11,850 nucleotides of DNA, from positions 1 to 11,850 of the forward strand of contig JAAFHD010000074.1 in the NCBI GenBank assembly GCA_013298245.1, written 5' to 3'. Below the pieces are notes generated by a model. The model did not search any database and was not told where the DNA came from. It saw only the letters and a program-made list of their open reading frames with translations. Source of the stretch: Alphaproteobacteria bacterium. GTDB taxonomy: Bacteria; Pseudomonadota; Alphaproteobacteria; Acetobacterales; Acetobacteraceae. How positions within the stretch are numbered: the first letter of the stretch is position 1; every line of letters begins with the position of its first letter. Below, in pieces: positions 1-7,828 of this stretch. A program made the position numbers and the translations under genes.

Positions 1-732
1 CCCCGCATGGCGCGCCGCACGGCAGACCAGGCTGTCCGAGGTATAGGGCCCGCTGCCCCAGACGCCGCCGTTGCGCGCCATCGCCTCGGCGCCGCATGTG
101 CAGGTCAGGCTGTCGCCCGCCCGGGCAAAGGCGATCAGCGTGGCCGGGCAGGCCTGCACCCCGCGATCGATGACGAAGCGGAAGCTATCCCGCACCTGCT
201 CGACCGGTACCGATGTCACGCCATTGCGCGTGCTGCCGGGCAGGCGCTGGATGAAGCCCTGCTTGATGACGCTGACCACGCCGCCCTGCGGGCCGATCGC
301 GCCGGCATGCAGCGCCGCGCGGCAGGTGTTGCTGTCATTCGCATAGGCATCCGTGCCCGCGACGATGTCGTCCCTGCTGCCGTCACCGGCCACCGCCCGC
401 GCGCTGCACATGCAGCGATGCACGTCGCTTGGACTGCCATCAGAGGCCATGGAGCGCGAGCATTCCTGCACATCACCGCCCGGCCGGGCGGCCGCCACGA
501 CAGGCTCACCGACGAATTGGAAGTACATCGACCGGCCAGGATATTCCCGCGACCGCACGCCGTTGCGCGTGCTGCTGGCATAGCCCTGGGCCGGTCCCAG
601 GATTTCCAGGGTGACCACGCCGCCCTGCGCGCGGACCATCCCGGCATGCCGGGCGGCGGCGCAGATGTGGCTGTCCACCGGGTATTGCTCGGTGCCCCAT
701 ACGGGGCCGGTCGCACCTGCGGCACAGCTGCA
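1..732 (-). repeat. Tandem coding repeat: three CxC-LCCL units
   Basis: The three LCCL-type units are spaced 113 residues (Y54 to Y167) and 100 residues (Y167 to Y267) apart. The repetition is also visible in DNA: the stretch around 219-240 and that around 559-580 are nearly identical and encode the same S-T-R-N-G-V motif. The His-Ala-Gly segments near 1-10, 301-310 and 641-650 are also alike. This fits internal duplication within one gene rather than a mobile repeat. The third unit is incomplete at the window edge. Confidence 0.75.
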
Positions 733-843
733 CCGCAAGGGCGGGCCGTCAGGCAGGTTGCCCGCATTGGCGGGGCAGGCGGGCTGCGCCGAGGCTGTCC
801 AGGGGGCGGCCAGCAGCAGCGCCAGCAGGGCAAGCAATCGCAT
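1..843 (-). CDS. Secreted tandem LCCL-domain protein (C-terminus beyond the window)
   Basis: Reading from an ATG at 843-841, the frame stays open for 281 codons to the window edge, so the C-terminus is missing. Residues 1-20 form a Sec-type signal peptide (MRLL, a Leu/Ala-rich core, then ASAQ before PACP), so the product is probably periplasmic or exported. Three LCCL-like units follow, each introduced by a CxC pair (C38/C40, C144/C146, C248/C250). Each then has the LCCL signature of Tyr, a spacer, Asp-Ser, Cys, Ala-Ala and His-Ala-Gly: Y54/C61/H66, Y167/C174/H179 and Y267/C274/H279. Units 1 and 2 continue with Gly-Gly-Val-Val and end in S-T-R-N-G-V; unit 3 is cut after H-A-G. LCCL domains are best known from animal extracellular proteins such as cochlin and Limulus factor C. 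What the bacterial versions bind is not known to me, so no function is assigned. The gene lies 73 bases downstream of prxQ on the same strand and has its own ribosome binding site. The domain call is firm. Confidence 0.85.
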   Translation of the reverse strand, partial: MRLLALLALLLAAPWTASAQPACPANAGNLPDGPPLRCSCAAGATGPVWGTEQYPVDSHICAAARHAGMVRAQGGVVTLEILGPAQGYASSTRNGVRSREYPGRSMYFQFVGEPVVAAARPGGDVQECSRSMASDGSPSDVHRCMCSARAVAGDGSRDDIVAGTDAYANDSNTCRAALHAGAIGPQGGVVSVIKQGFIQRLPGSTRNGVTSVPVEQVRDSFRFVIDRGVQACPATLIAFARAGDSLTCTCGAEAMARNGGVWGSGPYTSDSLVCRAARHAG

Positions 844-850
844 CAAGGAA

Positions 851-855
851 CCTTC
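851..855 (-). promoter_or_regulatory. Ribosome binding site of the LCCL gene
   Basis: On the minus strand GAAGG lies seven bases before the ATG at 843-841, a standard Shine-Dalgarno spacing that supports this start. The rest of the 844-916 spacer behind prxQ shows no clear promoter. It contains a short AGCAG/CTGCT inverted repeat near 911-921, but that is followed by A residues, not T residues, in the transcribed direction, so it is not a normal terminator. The LCCL gene may therefore be co-transcribed with prxQ. Confidence 0.6.
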
Positions 856-916
856 GTTTGCGCCGCTCATCCTGCGTGGCGCCCGTGGCCGACCCATCCA
901 GTTTTTCAGCAGCCTG

Positions 917-1390
917 CTATAGCGCCTTCGCCGCTTCCATCACCGCGGCCGCATGCGCTTCGGGCTTCACCTTGCGCCACACGGCCTTCACCTTGCCATC
1001 GGCGCCGACCAGGAAGCTCGACCGCTCCATGCCCATATAGGTCTTGCCGTACATGCTCTTTTCCACCCACACGCGGTAGGCTTCGGCCACCTTGTGGTCG
1101 GGGTCGCTGGCCAGCGGAAATTCCAGCTTGTACTTGGCCGCGAATTTCTCGATCGGCGGCATCGCATCGGGTGAAACGCCAATCACCGTTAGGTCCAGCT
1201 TGCCCAAGGCGGGCAGCGCTTCCTGGATGCCGCAGGCCTGCTTGGTGCAGCCGGGCGTGTCGGCCTTGGGGTAGAAATACAGCAGGTATGGCTTGCCCTT
1301 CAGGCTGGCGCTGCTGACCTCCCGCCCGCCGCTCGCGGCCATCTTGAAGGCGGGCGCCTTGTCACCGGGGTTGGGGCCTGCGTCGCTCAT
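917..1390 (-). CDS. bcp: Thioredoxin-dependent thiol peroxidase, PrxQ/Bcp type
   Basis: The 157-residue protein belongs to the peroxiredoxin Q/Bcp family, which reduces H2O2 and organic hydroperoxides in the cytoplasm using thioredoxin as electron donor. The active-site block P41-K-A-D-T45-P-G-C48-T-K-Q-A-C53 has the conserved Pro and Thr, the peroxidatic Cys48 and a second Cys five residues later. That is the resolving-Cys position of alpha2-type PrxQ proteins, so an intramolecular disulfide is expected. The conserved active-site Arg is probably R123 in M-E-R-S-S-F-L-V. Length is typical for the family and there is no signal peptide. Its ATG overlaps the glnE stop codon (ATGA), which fixes the start and suggests translational coupling and one transcript. 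The reason for pairing a peroxidase with a nitrogen regulator is unknown. Confidence 0.95.
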   Translation of the reverse strand: MSDAGPNPGDKAPAFKMAASGGREVSSASLKGKPYLLYFYPKADTPGCTKQACGIQEALPALGKLDLTVIGVSPDAMPPIEKFAAKYKLEFPLASDPDHKVAEAYRVWVEKSMYGKTYMGMERSSFLVGADGKVKAVWRKVKPEAHAAAVMEAAKAL

Positions 1391-4263
1391 GCGCTCTCTC
1401 CTGCATCGGGGTCGCCGATGTGGCGCATGAAGCCAGCGCGCACCAGATCGGCATGGCGTTCGATCTGTGGGCGCAGCCCCGCTTCGTCAACCGGGCCCAG
1501 CACCTGTGCGACACCCCGCAGCAAGGCGGCCATGGCGGCAGGTGCAAGCGCTTCATCGCGCGCACGCCCCACCATCAGGCGACGCAAGCCGAGTAGGGTG
1601 CGCCACAGCGCCTCGGCGCGGATCAGCGCGTCGGCTTCGGGCAACAGGCCCGCGCGGCCCAAGGCCTCCAGCATGCCGCGGGTGGAACCGGCCGCCAGGC
1701 CCGGATGGCGCGCGGCGTGTTCCAGCGTCAAGGCTTGCGCGATGAATTCCACCTCGATCATGCCGCCGCGCATGGCCTTCAAATCCCATGGGCCTTCGGG
1801 GGGCAATTCGCGCAGCATGCGCGCGCGCATGGCGCGTGCATCCGCCAGCACCTGGCCGGGTGGCGCTGCGCGCAACAGGGCGGCGCGCGCGGCCGCGCCC
1901 ACCTTGCGCCGGAAAGCGGCGGGGCCAGCGGCGACCACCCGCCCACGGGTCAGCGCCATGCGTTCCCAGGTCCAGCTTTCGGCCGCGTGGTAGCGCGCGA
2001 AACTGTCGAGCCGCGTCGCCACCGGCCCCTTGTTGCCGGTCGGGCGCAGGCGCATGTCCACGTCGAACAACCGCCCCTCCGCGCCGGGTGCGGACAGTGC
2101 CGCCACCACCTGGTGCGACAGCCGGATGAAGTATTCACTGGGCGAGAGCGATTTGGTGCCGCCCTGGCTCGCCTCCACGCCATCGGCGTGTTCGTAGAGC
2201 AGCACGATGTCGAGGTCGGAGCCCGGCAGCATCTCCCGCCCGCCCAGTTTGCCCAGCGCCAGCACCGCCAGCGCGCCGCCCGGGATGCGCCCGTGGCGCA
2301 CGGCAAAATCACGCGCGACGCGCGGCAGGATCGCGGCCAGCGCGTCATCGGCCAGGTCACTGCGAAGGCCGCCTGCTTCATCGGCCGTGAGACGCCCTTC
2401 CAGCATGGCCGCGTCCACATCGAAGCGGCGTTCGGTGGCCAGGCGCCGCGCGGCATCCAGCGCTTCCTCCAGGTGGCGCGCATCCTTCACGCGCGCGGTG
2501 ATGGGCAAGGGCGCGCGCGGGTCGTGGGAGAGCAGGCCCTCAAACGCCGCCGGCGTATGCGCCAGGTGGTCCGCGAGATACGGCGCCGCACCCAGGATAT
2601 TCGCCACCCGCTTCAACAGCGCCGGATTATGCGCCAGCAGCGAGAGCATCAGCACACCCGTGGACACGCGCGAGAGCAGCGCATCGAAGCGCGCCAGCAC
2701 CGCGTCGGGATCGCCCTCGGCCGCGAAGGCGTCCAGCAGCGCGGGCAGCAATTCCACCACCAGCGCGCGCGCCCTTTCGCTGCGCGTGCCACGCGCGCGC
2801 CCCTGCTGCCAGCCGCGGATGATCGACAGCGCGGAGGCACCATCACGAAAACCCATGGCGGTCAGTTGCGCGGCGGCTTCGGGGCTGTCCTCCAGGCGGG
2901 GCGTGGCTTCGGGCGCGGGTGCAATGGTGTCGAAGACGCGGGTGTAGTGGGTTTCGACGCGCGCCAGATGCGCGGTCAGCGTGGCCGCGAAATCCGCCTC
3001 GCCCATGAAGGATGCGATGCGCGCCAGGCCCGCAGCATCTTCCGGCAGGCGGTGTGTCTGGCGGTCCTCCAACATTTGCAAACGGTGTTCGACATCGCGC
3101 AGGAATTCGTACGCGGCCGTCAGTTCATCGCGCGCACGCGCGTCCAGCTTGCCGGCCGAAACCAGCGCCGTCAGCGCGCCCAATGTGGTCGGGTCGCGCA
3201 GCGCGGGGTCGCGCCCGCCCCAGATCAGTTGCAGCGATTGCGCGGTGAATTCCACTTCGCGAATCCCACCGCGCCCGAGCTTCACATCATGCCCCGCCAC
3301 CGCGATGCGATCGCCCGCACCCTTTGCCGCCTTGTGCTCATGGATCTGGCGCTTGATGTTGTGGATGTCCGCCAGTGCGGCGAAATCCAGATGCCGCCGC
3401 CAAGTGAAGGGGCGGATGTCGCGCAGGAAGGCCTCGCCCGCCGCGATGTCGCCGGCCACCGGCCGCGCCTTGATGAAGGCGGCGCGTTCCCAGGTCGCAC
3501 CCAGGCTCTCGTAATAGCTGATGGCGGTGTTGATGTTCACAGCCAGGGGTGTGGCACCGGGGTCCGGGCGCAGGCGCAAATCGGTGCGGAAGACATAGCC
3601 TTCCGCGGTGCGTTCCTCGAACAGGCGCACCAGATCGCGCGCGATCCGCACATAGGTGCCCTGGGCTTCGCTGGGTTCGGTGGCCGCGGCTTCGGGGTCG
3701 AACATCACGATCAGGTCGATGTCGGAGGAATAGTTCAATTCGCGCGCGCCCAGCTTGCCCATGCCGAGCACGATCAGCCCGCAGCCCTTCGCACCGCGCG
3801 CCGCACCTCGGCGCAATTCGCCGCGCGCCACCGCATCGGCCAACAGGTGCCGGCAGGCGGATTTCAGCGCGGTCTCCGCCAGCGCGGACAGCGCGCCCGT
3901 GACGCGCGCCAAGGGCCACAGCCCACCCACATCGGCCGCCGCCGCCACCAGCGCCGCGCGGCGCTTCACCTGGCGCAGCAGCACACCCAATGCGGCGCGC
4001 GATTCCGCCGGCTCCGGCCGGGCCAGTGGGGCGATCGCGGCCTCGAACGCCGCATCAGCGCCGCGCACCAGCACGGCCTGCAATGTCGCGGGTTCGCGCG
4101 CGATCAGTTCCGCCAGATACGGGCTGTGCCCGGCCAGCGCCGCCAGCAGGGGCCGCGCACGCGCATCATCCGCCAACGCCGCCCCCGCCTCCGCGAGGCG
4201 TGACAGCAGCGATGCCACGGCATCCGCATCGAAAGGTTCAGGCAGCTTGGGGTTGCGCGACAT
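1387..4263 (-). CDS. glnE: Bifunctional glutamine synthetase adenylyltransferase / adenylyl-removing enzyme
   Basis: The 958-residue product, close in size to E. coli GlnE (946), adenylylates glutamine synthetase to switch it off under nitrogen excess and removes AMP by phosphorolysis under nitrogen limitation, under control of PII proteins. Both nucleotidyltransferase domains carry the expected motif. The N-terminal deadenylylase domain has G-M-G-K-L-G followed by S-S-D-I-D at about residues 167-183. The C-terminal adenylyltransferase domain has L-G-K-L-G-G and G-S-D-L-D-I near 670-682. Neither domain looks damaged. I chose the ATG at 4263-4261 (MSRNPKLP); an in-frame ATG nine codons upstream (4290) would overlap the divergent gene's start codon and has no ribosome binding site. 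The chosen start has only a weak CAGG upstream. Its stop overlaps the bcp start. Confidence 0.95.
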   Translation of the reverse strand: MSRNPKLPEPFDADAVASLLSRLAEAGAALADDARARPLLAALAGHSPYLAELIAREPATLQAVLVRGADAAFEAAIAPLARPEPAESRAALGVLLRQVKRRAALVAAAADVGGLWPLARVTGALSALAETALKSACRHLLADAVARGELRRGAARGAKGCGLIVLGMGKLGARELNYSSDIDLIVMFDPEAAATEPSEAQGTYVRIARDLVRLFEERTAEGYVFRTDLRLRPDPGATPLAVNINTAISYYESLGATWERAAFIKARPVAGDIAAGEAFLRDIRPFTWRRHLDFAALADIHNIKRQIHEHKAAKGAGDRIAVAGHDVKLGRGGIREVEFTAQSLQLIWGGRDPALRDPTTLGALTALVSAGKLDARARDELTAAYEFLRDVEHRLQMLEDRQTHRLPEDAAGLARIASFMGEADFAATLTAHLARVETHYTRVFDTIAPAPEATPRLEDSPEAAAQLTAMGFRDGASALSIIRGWQQGRARGTRSERARALVVELLPALLDAFAAEGDPDAVLARFDALLSRVSTGVLMLSLLAHNPALLKRVANILGAAPYLADHLAHTPAAFEGLLSHDPRAPLPITARVKDARHLEEALDAARRLATERRFDVDAAMLEGRLTADEAGGLRSDLADDALAAILPRVARDFAVRHGRIPGGALAVLALGKLGGREMLPGSDLDIVLLYEHADGVEASQGGTKSLSPSEYFIRLSHQVVAALSAPGAEGRLFDVDMRLRPTGNKGPVATRLDSFARYHAAESWTWERMALTRGRVVAAGPAAFRRKVGAAARAALLRAAPPGQVLADARAMRARMLRELPPEGPWDLKAMRGGMIEVEFIAQALTLEHAARHPGLAAGSTRGMLEALGRAGLLPEADALIRAEALWRTLLGLRRLMVGRARDEALAPAAMAALLRGVAQVLGPVDEAGLRPQIERHADLVRAGFMRHIGDPDAGESA

Positions 4264-4288
4264 CGGCCTGAGATGGGACCAAGGCGGC
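4264..4288. promoter_or_regulatory. 25-base divergent spacer between glnE and the AsmA-like gene
   Basis: Only 25 bases separate the two divergent start codons. The plus-strand side contains AAGGCGG (4281-4287) directly before the ATG at 4289, a plausible ribosome binding site. The spacer is too short for two promoters, so each gene's promoter must lie inside or overlap the other gene's 5' coding sequence. I could not pick out specific -35/-10 boxes. Confidence 0.45.
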
Positions 4289-7200
4289 ATGAGTGGTCAA
4301 GTCAGCGCCGCAAAACGGCCGGCAGCACCTTGGCGGCGCGCGCTGCGGCTGGCCACGCGTGCGGTGCTGGCCGCCGCACTGCTGGTCGGGCTTGGCGCGG
4401 GTGCCCTGGCCTGGCGGCTGGCGCAGGGACCGCTGGAGCTGACCTGGCTCGCGCCCATGCTGGACCGCGGCATGACGCTCGGGCCCGGCGCGCGGCTGCA
4501 TGCGGGGCGGGCCACCCTCGCCTGGGATGGCTGGATGCAGGGCCCTTCCGCCTTGCCGGCGCTGCGCATGAATGACGTGCGCCTGGCCGCACCTGGCCTG
4601 GATGCCGTGGCCGAGGCGGTGATCGTGCACATCTCCGCCAGCGCCTTGCTGCGCGGGAATATCGCACCTTCGCGCGCGGAACTGATCGCACCACGCGCCA
4701 CGCTGCGCGAAGCCGGCGACACCCCCTTCGACCCCACTGCGCTGACCGCTTGGTTCGCCCCCCCCGATGAGGAAGGCAGCCATATGGCGCTGGCCGCGCT
4801 GACGGTGCGGCGCGGCGTGATCGACATTCCCGCAGGCCACGGGCGCCCGCCCTTGCGCATCGCCGACCTTGAACTGAACGCGGCACGCGCGCGCCAGGGC
4901 GGGCTTTTGGCGCGCGGCCAGGCCGTGCTGCAGGTGATGGGTGAGGATATCCGCATCGCCATCGCCGGTGTGGGCCAAGGCCCAGGCGAGGCCGCGGGCA
5001 TCAGCGTGCGGGTGATGGCCCTGCCGCCCGGGCTGCTCGGGCTGCTGGATGCGCGGGCACTTCCCTTGGCGCGGCTGGATGCGCTGGTCGATGCGGAACT
5101 GGTGGTGGAACTGGACCGCGGATTGGCGCCGCATGCCGCCAGCCTACGGGTGTCATCCGGCCCCGGCGAGTGGCGCCTGCCGGCCGGCGCCCTGCCCTTC
5201 CAGCGCGCCGAATTCACCATCGCGGCCGAGCGCGACGCGGTTGAATTGCGCCAGGCGCAGCTGGTGCTGGGCGATGGCACGGGCGGTGTGGCGCTGAACG
5301 CGCGCGGGCGTGCGGCGCAGACCGGCAGCACCTGGCGCGGTGAGGCGGTGGTGGATGTGCCGCTGATGGAAATCGCGCAGGTGGCGCAGCTGTGGCACCC
5401 AGCACTGGCCGCCGATGCGCGGGCGCGCGTATTGCCGTGGCTGGCCGGCGGCACGCTGCGCGGCGGGCGGGTGACGATCGCCGGCGAATGGGCGGATGGG
5501 CCGCGCCTCACGCGGGCGGTGGCGCGCCTGCCGCTGATCGAACCGCGCATCGGCAGCGCGCTCGCGGCCGAGGAAGCGTTGCTGGAACTGGACGCCACAC
5601 CCGAACGCCTGCGCATCACGCGCGGCACCATGCGCCTGCCGGCCCCGCGCGCGGGTGCCACGCCCAGCCTGATTTCGGTCAGCGGCGAGGCGGCGCTCGA
5701 CGGCACTGCCGTGCTGGACGCAACCCTGGACCAGGTGGCCTTCCAGGATCTCGGCGCGTTCTGGCCGGCTGAGTTGGCGCCGGGCGCGCGCGGCTGGATC
5801 ACGCGGCATATCACCGCAGGCTTGATCCGCGATGGCGCGTGGCGCTTCACCCTGGCGGGTGGCGCATTGCGCGATCTGTCGGGCACGGCGCGCATGGAAG
5901 GGGCCACGGTGCAATGGCTCGCACCCATCCCGCCGGTGGTGGGTGTGGCGGGGCGCGCGCAGTTCGGGGTGGATGTCATCACGGTGGAGACCGAAGGCGG
6001 GCGGCAGGCGCGCGCGGACGGCGCGCCCGGCGGCGTGGAGATTCCCAGCACCGTCCTGCGCTTCACCGGCCTGCGCGAACAGCGCGAACGCGCGGAACTG
6101 GCGATCAACCTGCAAGGCTCGCTGCCCGAACTCATCACCGTGCTGCGCCACCCCAGGCTGCGCCTGTTCGACCGCCGGCCGCTGGAAATCGCGGTGGCGG
6201 AGGGCACGCAGCAGACCAGGATCAACATCGGCTTCCCGCTGCTGTCGGATTTGCCCGCGGACCAGATCGCCCTGCGCGCCGAAGCCCGGCTGCGCGGCGT
6301 GCGGCTGACGCGGCTGCTGCTCGGCCGCGACCTCGAACGCGGCGATGTGGAATTGCAGGTGGACACCGAGCGCCTGCGCGTGAACGGCACCGGCCAGATG
6401 GCGGGTGCGGCGCTGCGGATGAATGTGGAGATGGACCTGCGCCCGGGGCCGGCCACCCAGATCGTTGCGCGTGAAACCATCACCGCCACACCAACGGCCG
6501 CGCAGCTGGCCGCACTCGGCTTCGATCTGGGCGATGTGCTGGGCGGGTCGGTCGCGATCGAAGCGCGCAGCGAACGCCGGCGCAATGGCCAGGGCCAGGT
6601 CGCGCTGCGGATGGATCTGGCACCCGCATCGCTGTCCGTGCCGGCGGCGCGCTGGGCCAAGCCGGTGGGCAGCCCCGCGCGCGCCGAGGCCACGCTGCGC
6701 ATCCAGGGCGACCAGGTGCTGGCGGTGGAAAACGCGCGGCTGGATGCGCTGGAATTGTCGCTGCGCGGGCGCGCCACGGCCGTGGGGCCGCGCTTCCCGC
6801 GCATCGAGATCACCGAAAGCCTGTTCGGCGGCAGCCGCTTCATGGGCGATATCCGCGCGCCGGAGCGCGATGGCGCGCCATGGCAGGTATCGCTGCGCGG
6901 GCCATTGCTGGATTTGCGCCCGATCTTCGGGGCGCGGCAGCACCAGGCCGGCGGGCGCCAGCGCGAGTCCGCGCCCGAAGCGGGCAACAGCCCGCCGGTG
7001 GTGGTGGAAGCGCGCTTCGACCGTGTCTCCATGGGTGATCGGCGGGATGTGCTGGGGGTGCAGGCGCGCGGCGTGGTGGATGCGCGCGGCGTGCTGCGCC
7101 AGGCATCCTTGCGCGGGCGCACGGGGCCGCAGGGAGGCGCCTTCGAACTGACCGTCGCACCGCGTGGCGAGGGCCGTTCGCTGCGCCTGACGGCGGAGAA

Positions 7201-7792
7201 TGGTGGCGCGCTGATCCGCGCCTTTGACGGCCTGGAAGCGGTCGAAGGCGGGCGCCTGACCGTCACCGGCGGGTGGGAGAACAACACGCCAGGCACCGCG
7301 CTGACCGGCACCGCCGAGATGGAAAACTTCGTGGTGCGCGGCGCGCCGGCCATCGGCAAGGTGCTGCAGGCGATGACGCTGATCGGGCTGATGGATGCGC
7401 TGCAAGGCGGCTCGGGCCTGGCATTTGCGCGCATGACGGCGCCCTTCAGCCTGACGCCGGATGTGCTGACGCTGAATGATTGGCGGGCGTTTTCACCGAG
7501 CCTCGGCATCACCGCGCGCGGGCGGATTTTGCGCGAACCCCAGGTGCTGGATATCGAGGGCACGATCGTGCCGGCGTATCTGTTCAACCAGATGCTGGGC
7601 AATATCCCGCTGCTGGGGCGGTTGTTCAGCCCGGAGCCTGGTGGCGGTGTTTTCGCCACCAGTTTCCGCGCGCAGGGGCCGGCGGGTGATCCGCAGGTGA
7701 CGGTCAACCCGCTTTCCACCCTCACGCCCGGCTTCCTGCGCGGGCTGTTCGGGCTGGGGCAGGAACCGGCGAGCACGGCGCCGCGCCGGTAG
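4289..7792 (+). CDS. AsmA-like / DUF3971 (YhdP-type) inner-membrane envelope protein
   Basis: The product has 1167 residues. The N-terminus has a basic stretch (about residues 10-24) and one transmembrane helix (about 23-43); the rest, rich in beta-type repeats, should be periplasmic. A DUF3971-like segment with F-W-P-A-E-L and G-A-R-G-W-I-T-R sits near residues 490-505. The last 220 residues match the AsmA-like C-terminal pattern: G-G-x-L-T-V-T-G, a M-x-N-F-x-V-R-G strand, A-P-F, and a closing N-P-L-S-x-L-T-P-G-F-L-R segment. AsmA-family proteins (TamB, YhdP, YdbH) are thought to form hydrophobic grooves that carry phospholipids between inner and outer membranes; that role is inferred here. 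The frame is open back to 3755, but the start at 4289 has a ribosome binding site and places the helix at the N-terminus. It diverges from glnE. Confidence 0.88.
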   Translation: MSGQVSAAKRPAAPWRRALRLATRAVLAAALLVGLGAGALAWRLAQGPLELTWLAPMLDRGMTLGPGARLHAGRATLAWDGWMQGPSALPALRMNDVRLAAPGLDAVAEAVIVHISASALLRGNIAPSRAELIAPRATLREAGDTPFDPTALTAWFAPPDEEGSHMALAALTVRRGVIDIPAGHGRPPLRIADLELNAARARQGGLLARGQAVLQVMGEDIRIAIAGVGQGPGEAAGISVRVMALPPGLLGLLDARALPLARLDALVDAELVVELDRGLAPHAASLRVSSGPGEWRLPAGALPFQRAEFTIAAERDAVELRQAQLVLGDGTGGVALNARGRAAQTGSTWRGEAVVDVPLMEIAQVAQLWHPALAADARARVLPWLAGGTLRGGRVTIAGEWADGPRLTRAVARLPLIEPRIGSALAAEEALLELDATPERLRITRGTMRLPAPRAGATPSLISVSGEAALDGTAVLDATLDQVAFQDLGAFWPAELAPGARGWITRHITAGLIRDGAWRFTLAGGALRDLSGTARMEGATVQWLAPIPPVVGVAGRAQFGVDVITVETEGGRQARADGAPGGVEIPSTVLRFTGLREQRERAELAINLQGSLPELITVLRHPRLRLFDRRPLEIAVAEGTQQTRINIGFPLLSDLPADQIALRAEARLRGVRLTRLLLGRDLERGDVELQVDTERLRVNGTGQMAGAALRMNVEMDLRPGPATQIVARETITATPTAAQLAALGFDLGDVLGGSVAIEARSERRRNGQGQVALRMDLAPASLSVPAARWAKPVGSPARAEATLRIQGDQVLAVENARLDALELSLRGRATAVGPRFPRIEITESLFGGSRFMGDIRAPERDGAPWQVSLRGPLLDLRPIFGARQHQAGGRQRESAPEAGNSPPVVVEARFDRVSMGDRRDVLGVQARGVVDARGVLRQASLRGRTGPQGGAFELTVAPRGEGRSLRLTAENGGALIRAFDGLEAVEGGRLTVTGGWENNTPGTALTGTAEMENFVVRGAPAIGKVLQAMTLIGLMDALQGGSGLAFARMTAPFSLTPDVLTLNDWRAFSPSLGITARGRILREPQVLDIEGTIVPAYLFNQMLGNIPLLGRLFSPEPGGGVFATSFRAQGPAGDPQVTVNPLSTLTPGFLRGLFGLGQEPASTAPRR

Positions 7793-7805
7793 AGGGCGGT
7801 GCCCT
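7793..7805 (+). terminator. Possible small hairpin between convergent genes
   Basis: AGGGC, loop GGT, then GCCCT forms a perfect 5-bp GC-rich stem immediately after the AsmA-like stop codon, followed by the weakly T-containing GTTCTGCC. It occupies the 36-base gap to the convergent chemoreceptor gene. The stem is short and there is no real T-run on either strand, so this is a weak candidate only. Confidence 0.25.
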
Positions 7806-7828
7806 GTTCTGCCTGTTCAGATCGGTCG

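Noticed and set aside
898..922. Inverted repeat next to a T-run behind prxQ as a terminator
   Set aside because: The T-run lies on the wrong side for minus-strand transcription; in the prxQ mRNA the short stem is followed by A residues.
7..1317. 436-codon plus-strand frame across the LCCL and prxQ genes
   Set aside because: It runs antisense to two recognisable genes and across their junction, and gives a low-complexity Arg/Pro/Ala-rich translation.
1705..4203. 832-codon open frame on the plus strand antisense to glnE
   Set aside because: glnE is an unmistakable full-length family member on the other strand; long antisense frames are expected in sequence this GC-rich, and the translation is Arg/Gly/Gln-rich with no recognisable motif.
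3755..4288. Upstream in-frame extension of the AsmA-like gene
   Set aside because: It overlaps the glnE 5' region in antisense and would add about 178 low-complexity residues before the membrane helix; the ATG at 4289 has its own ribosome binding site.
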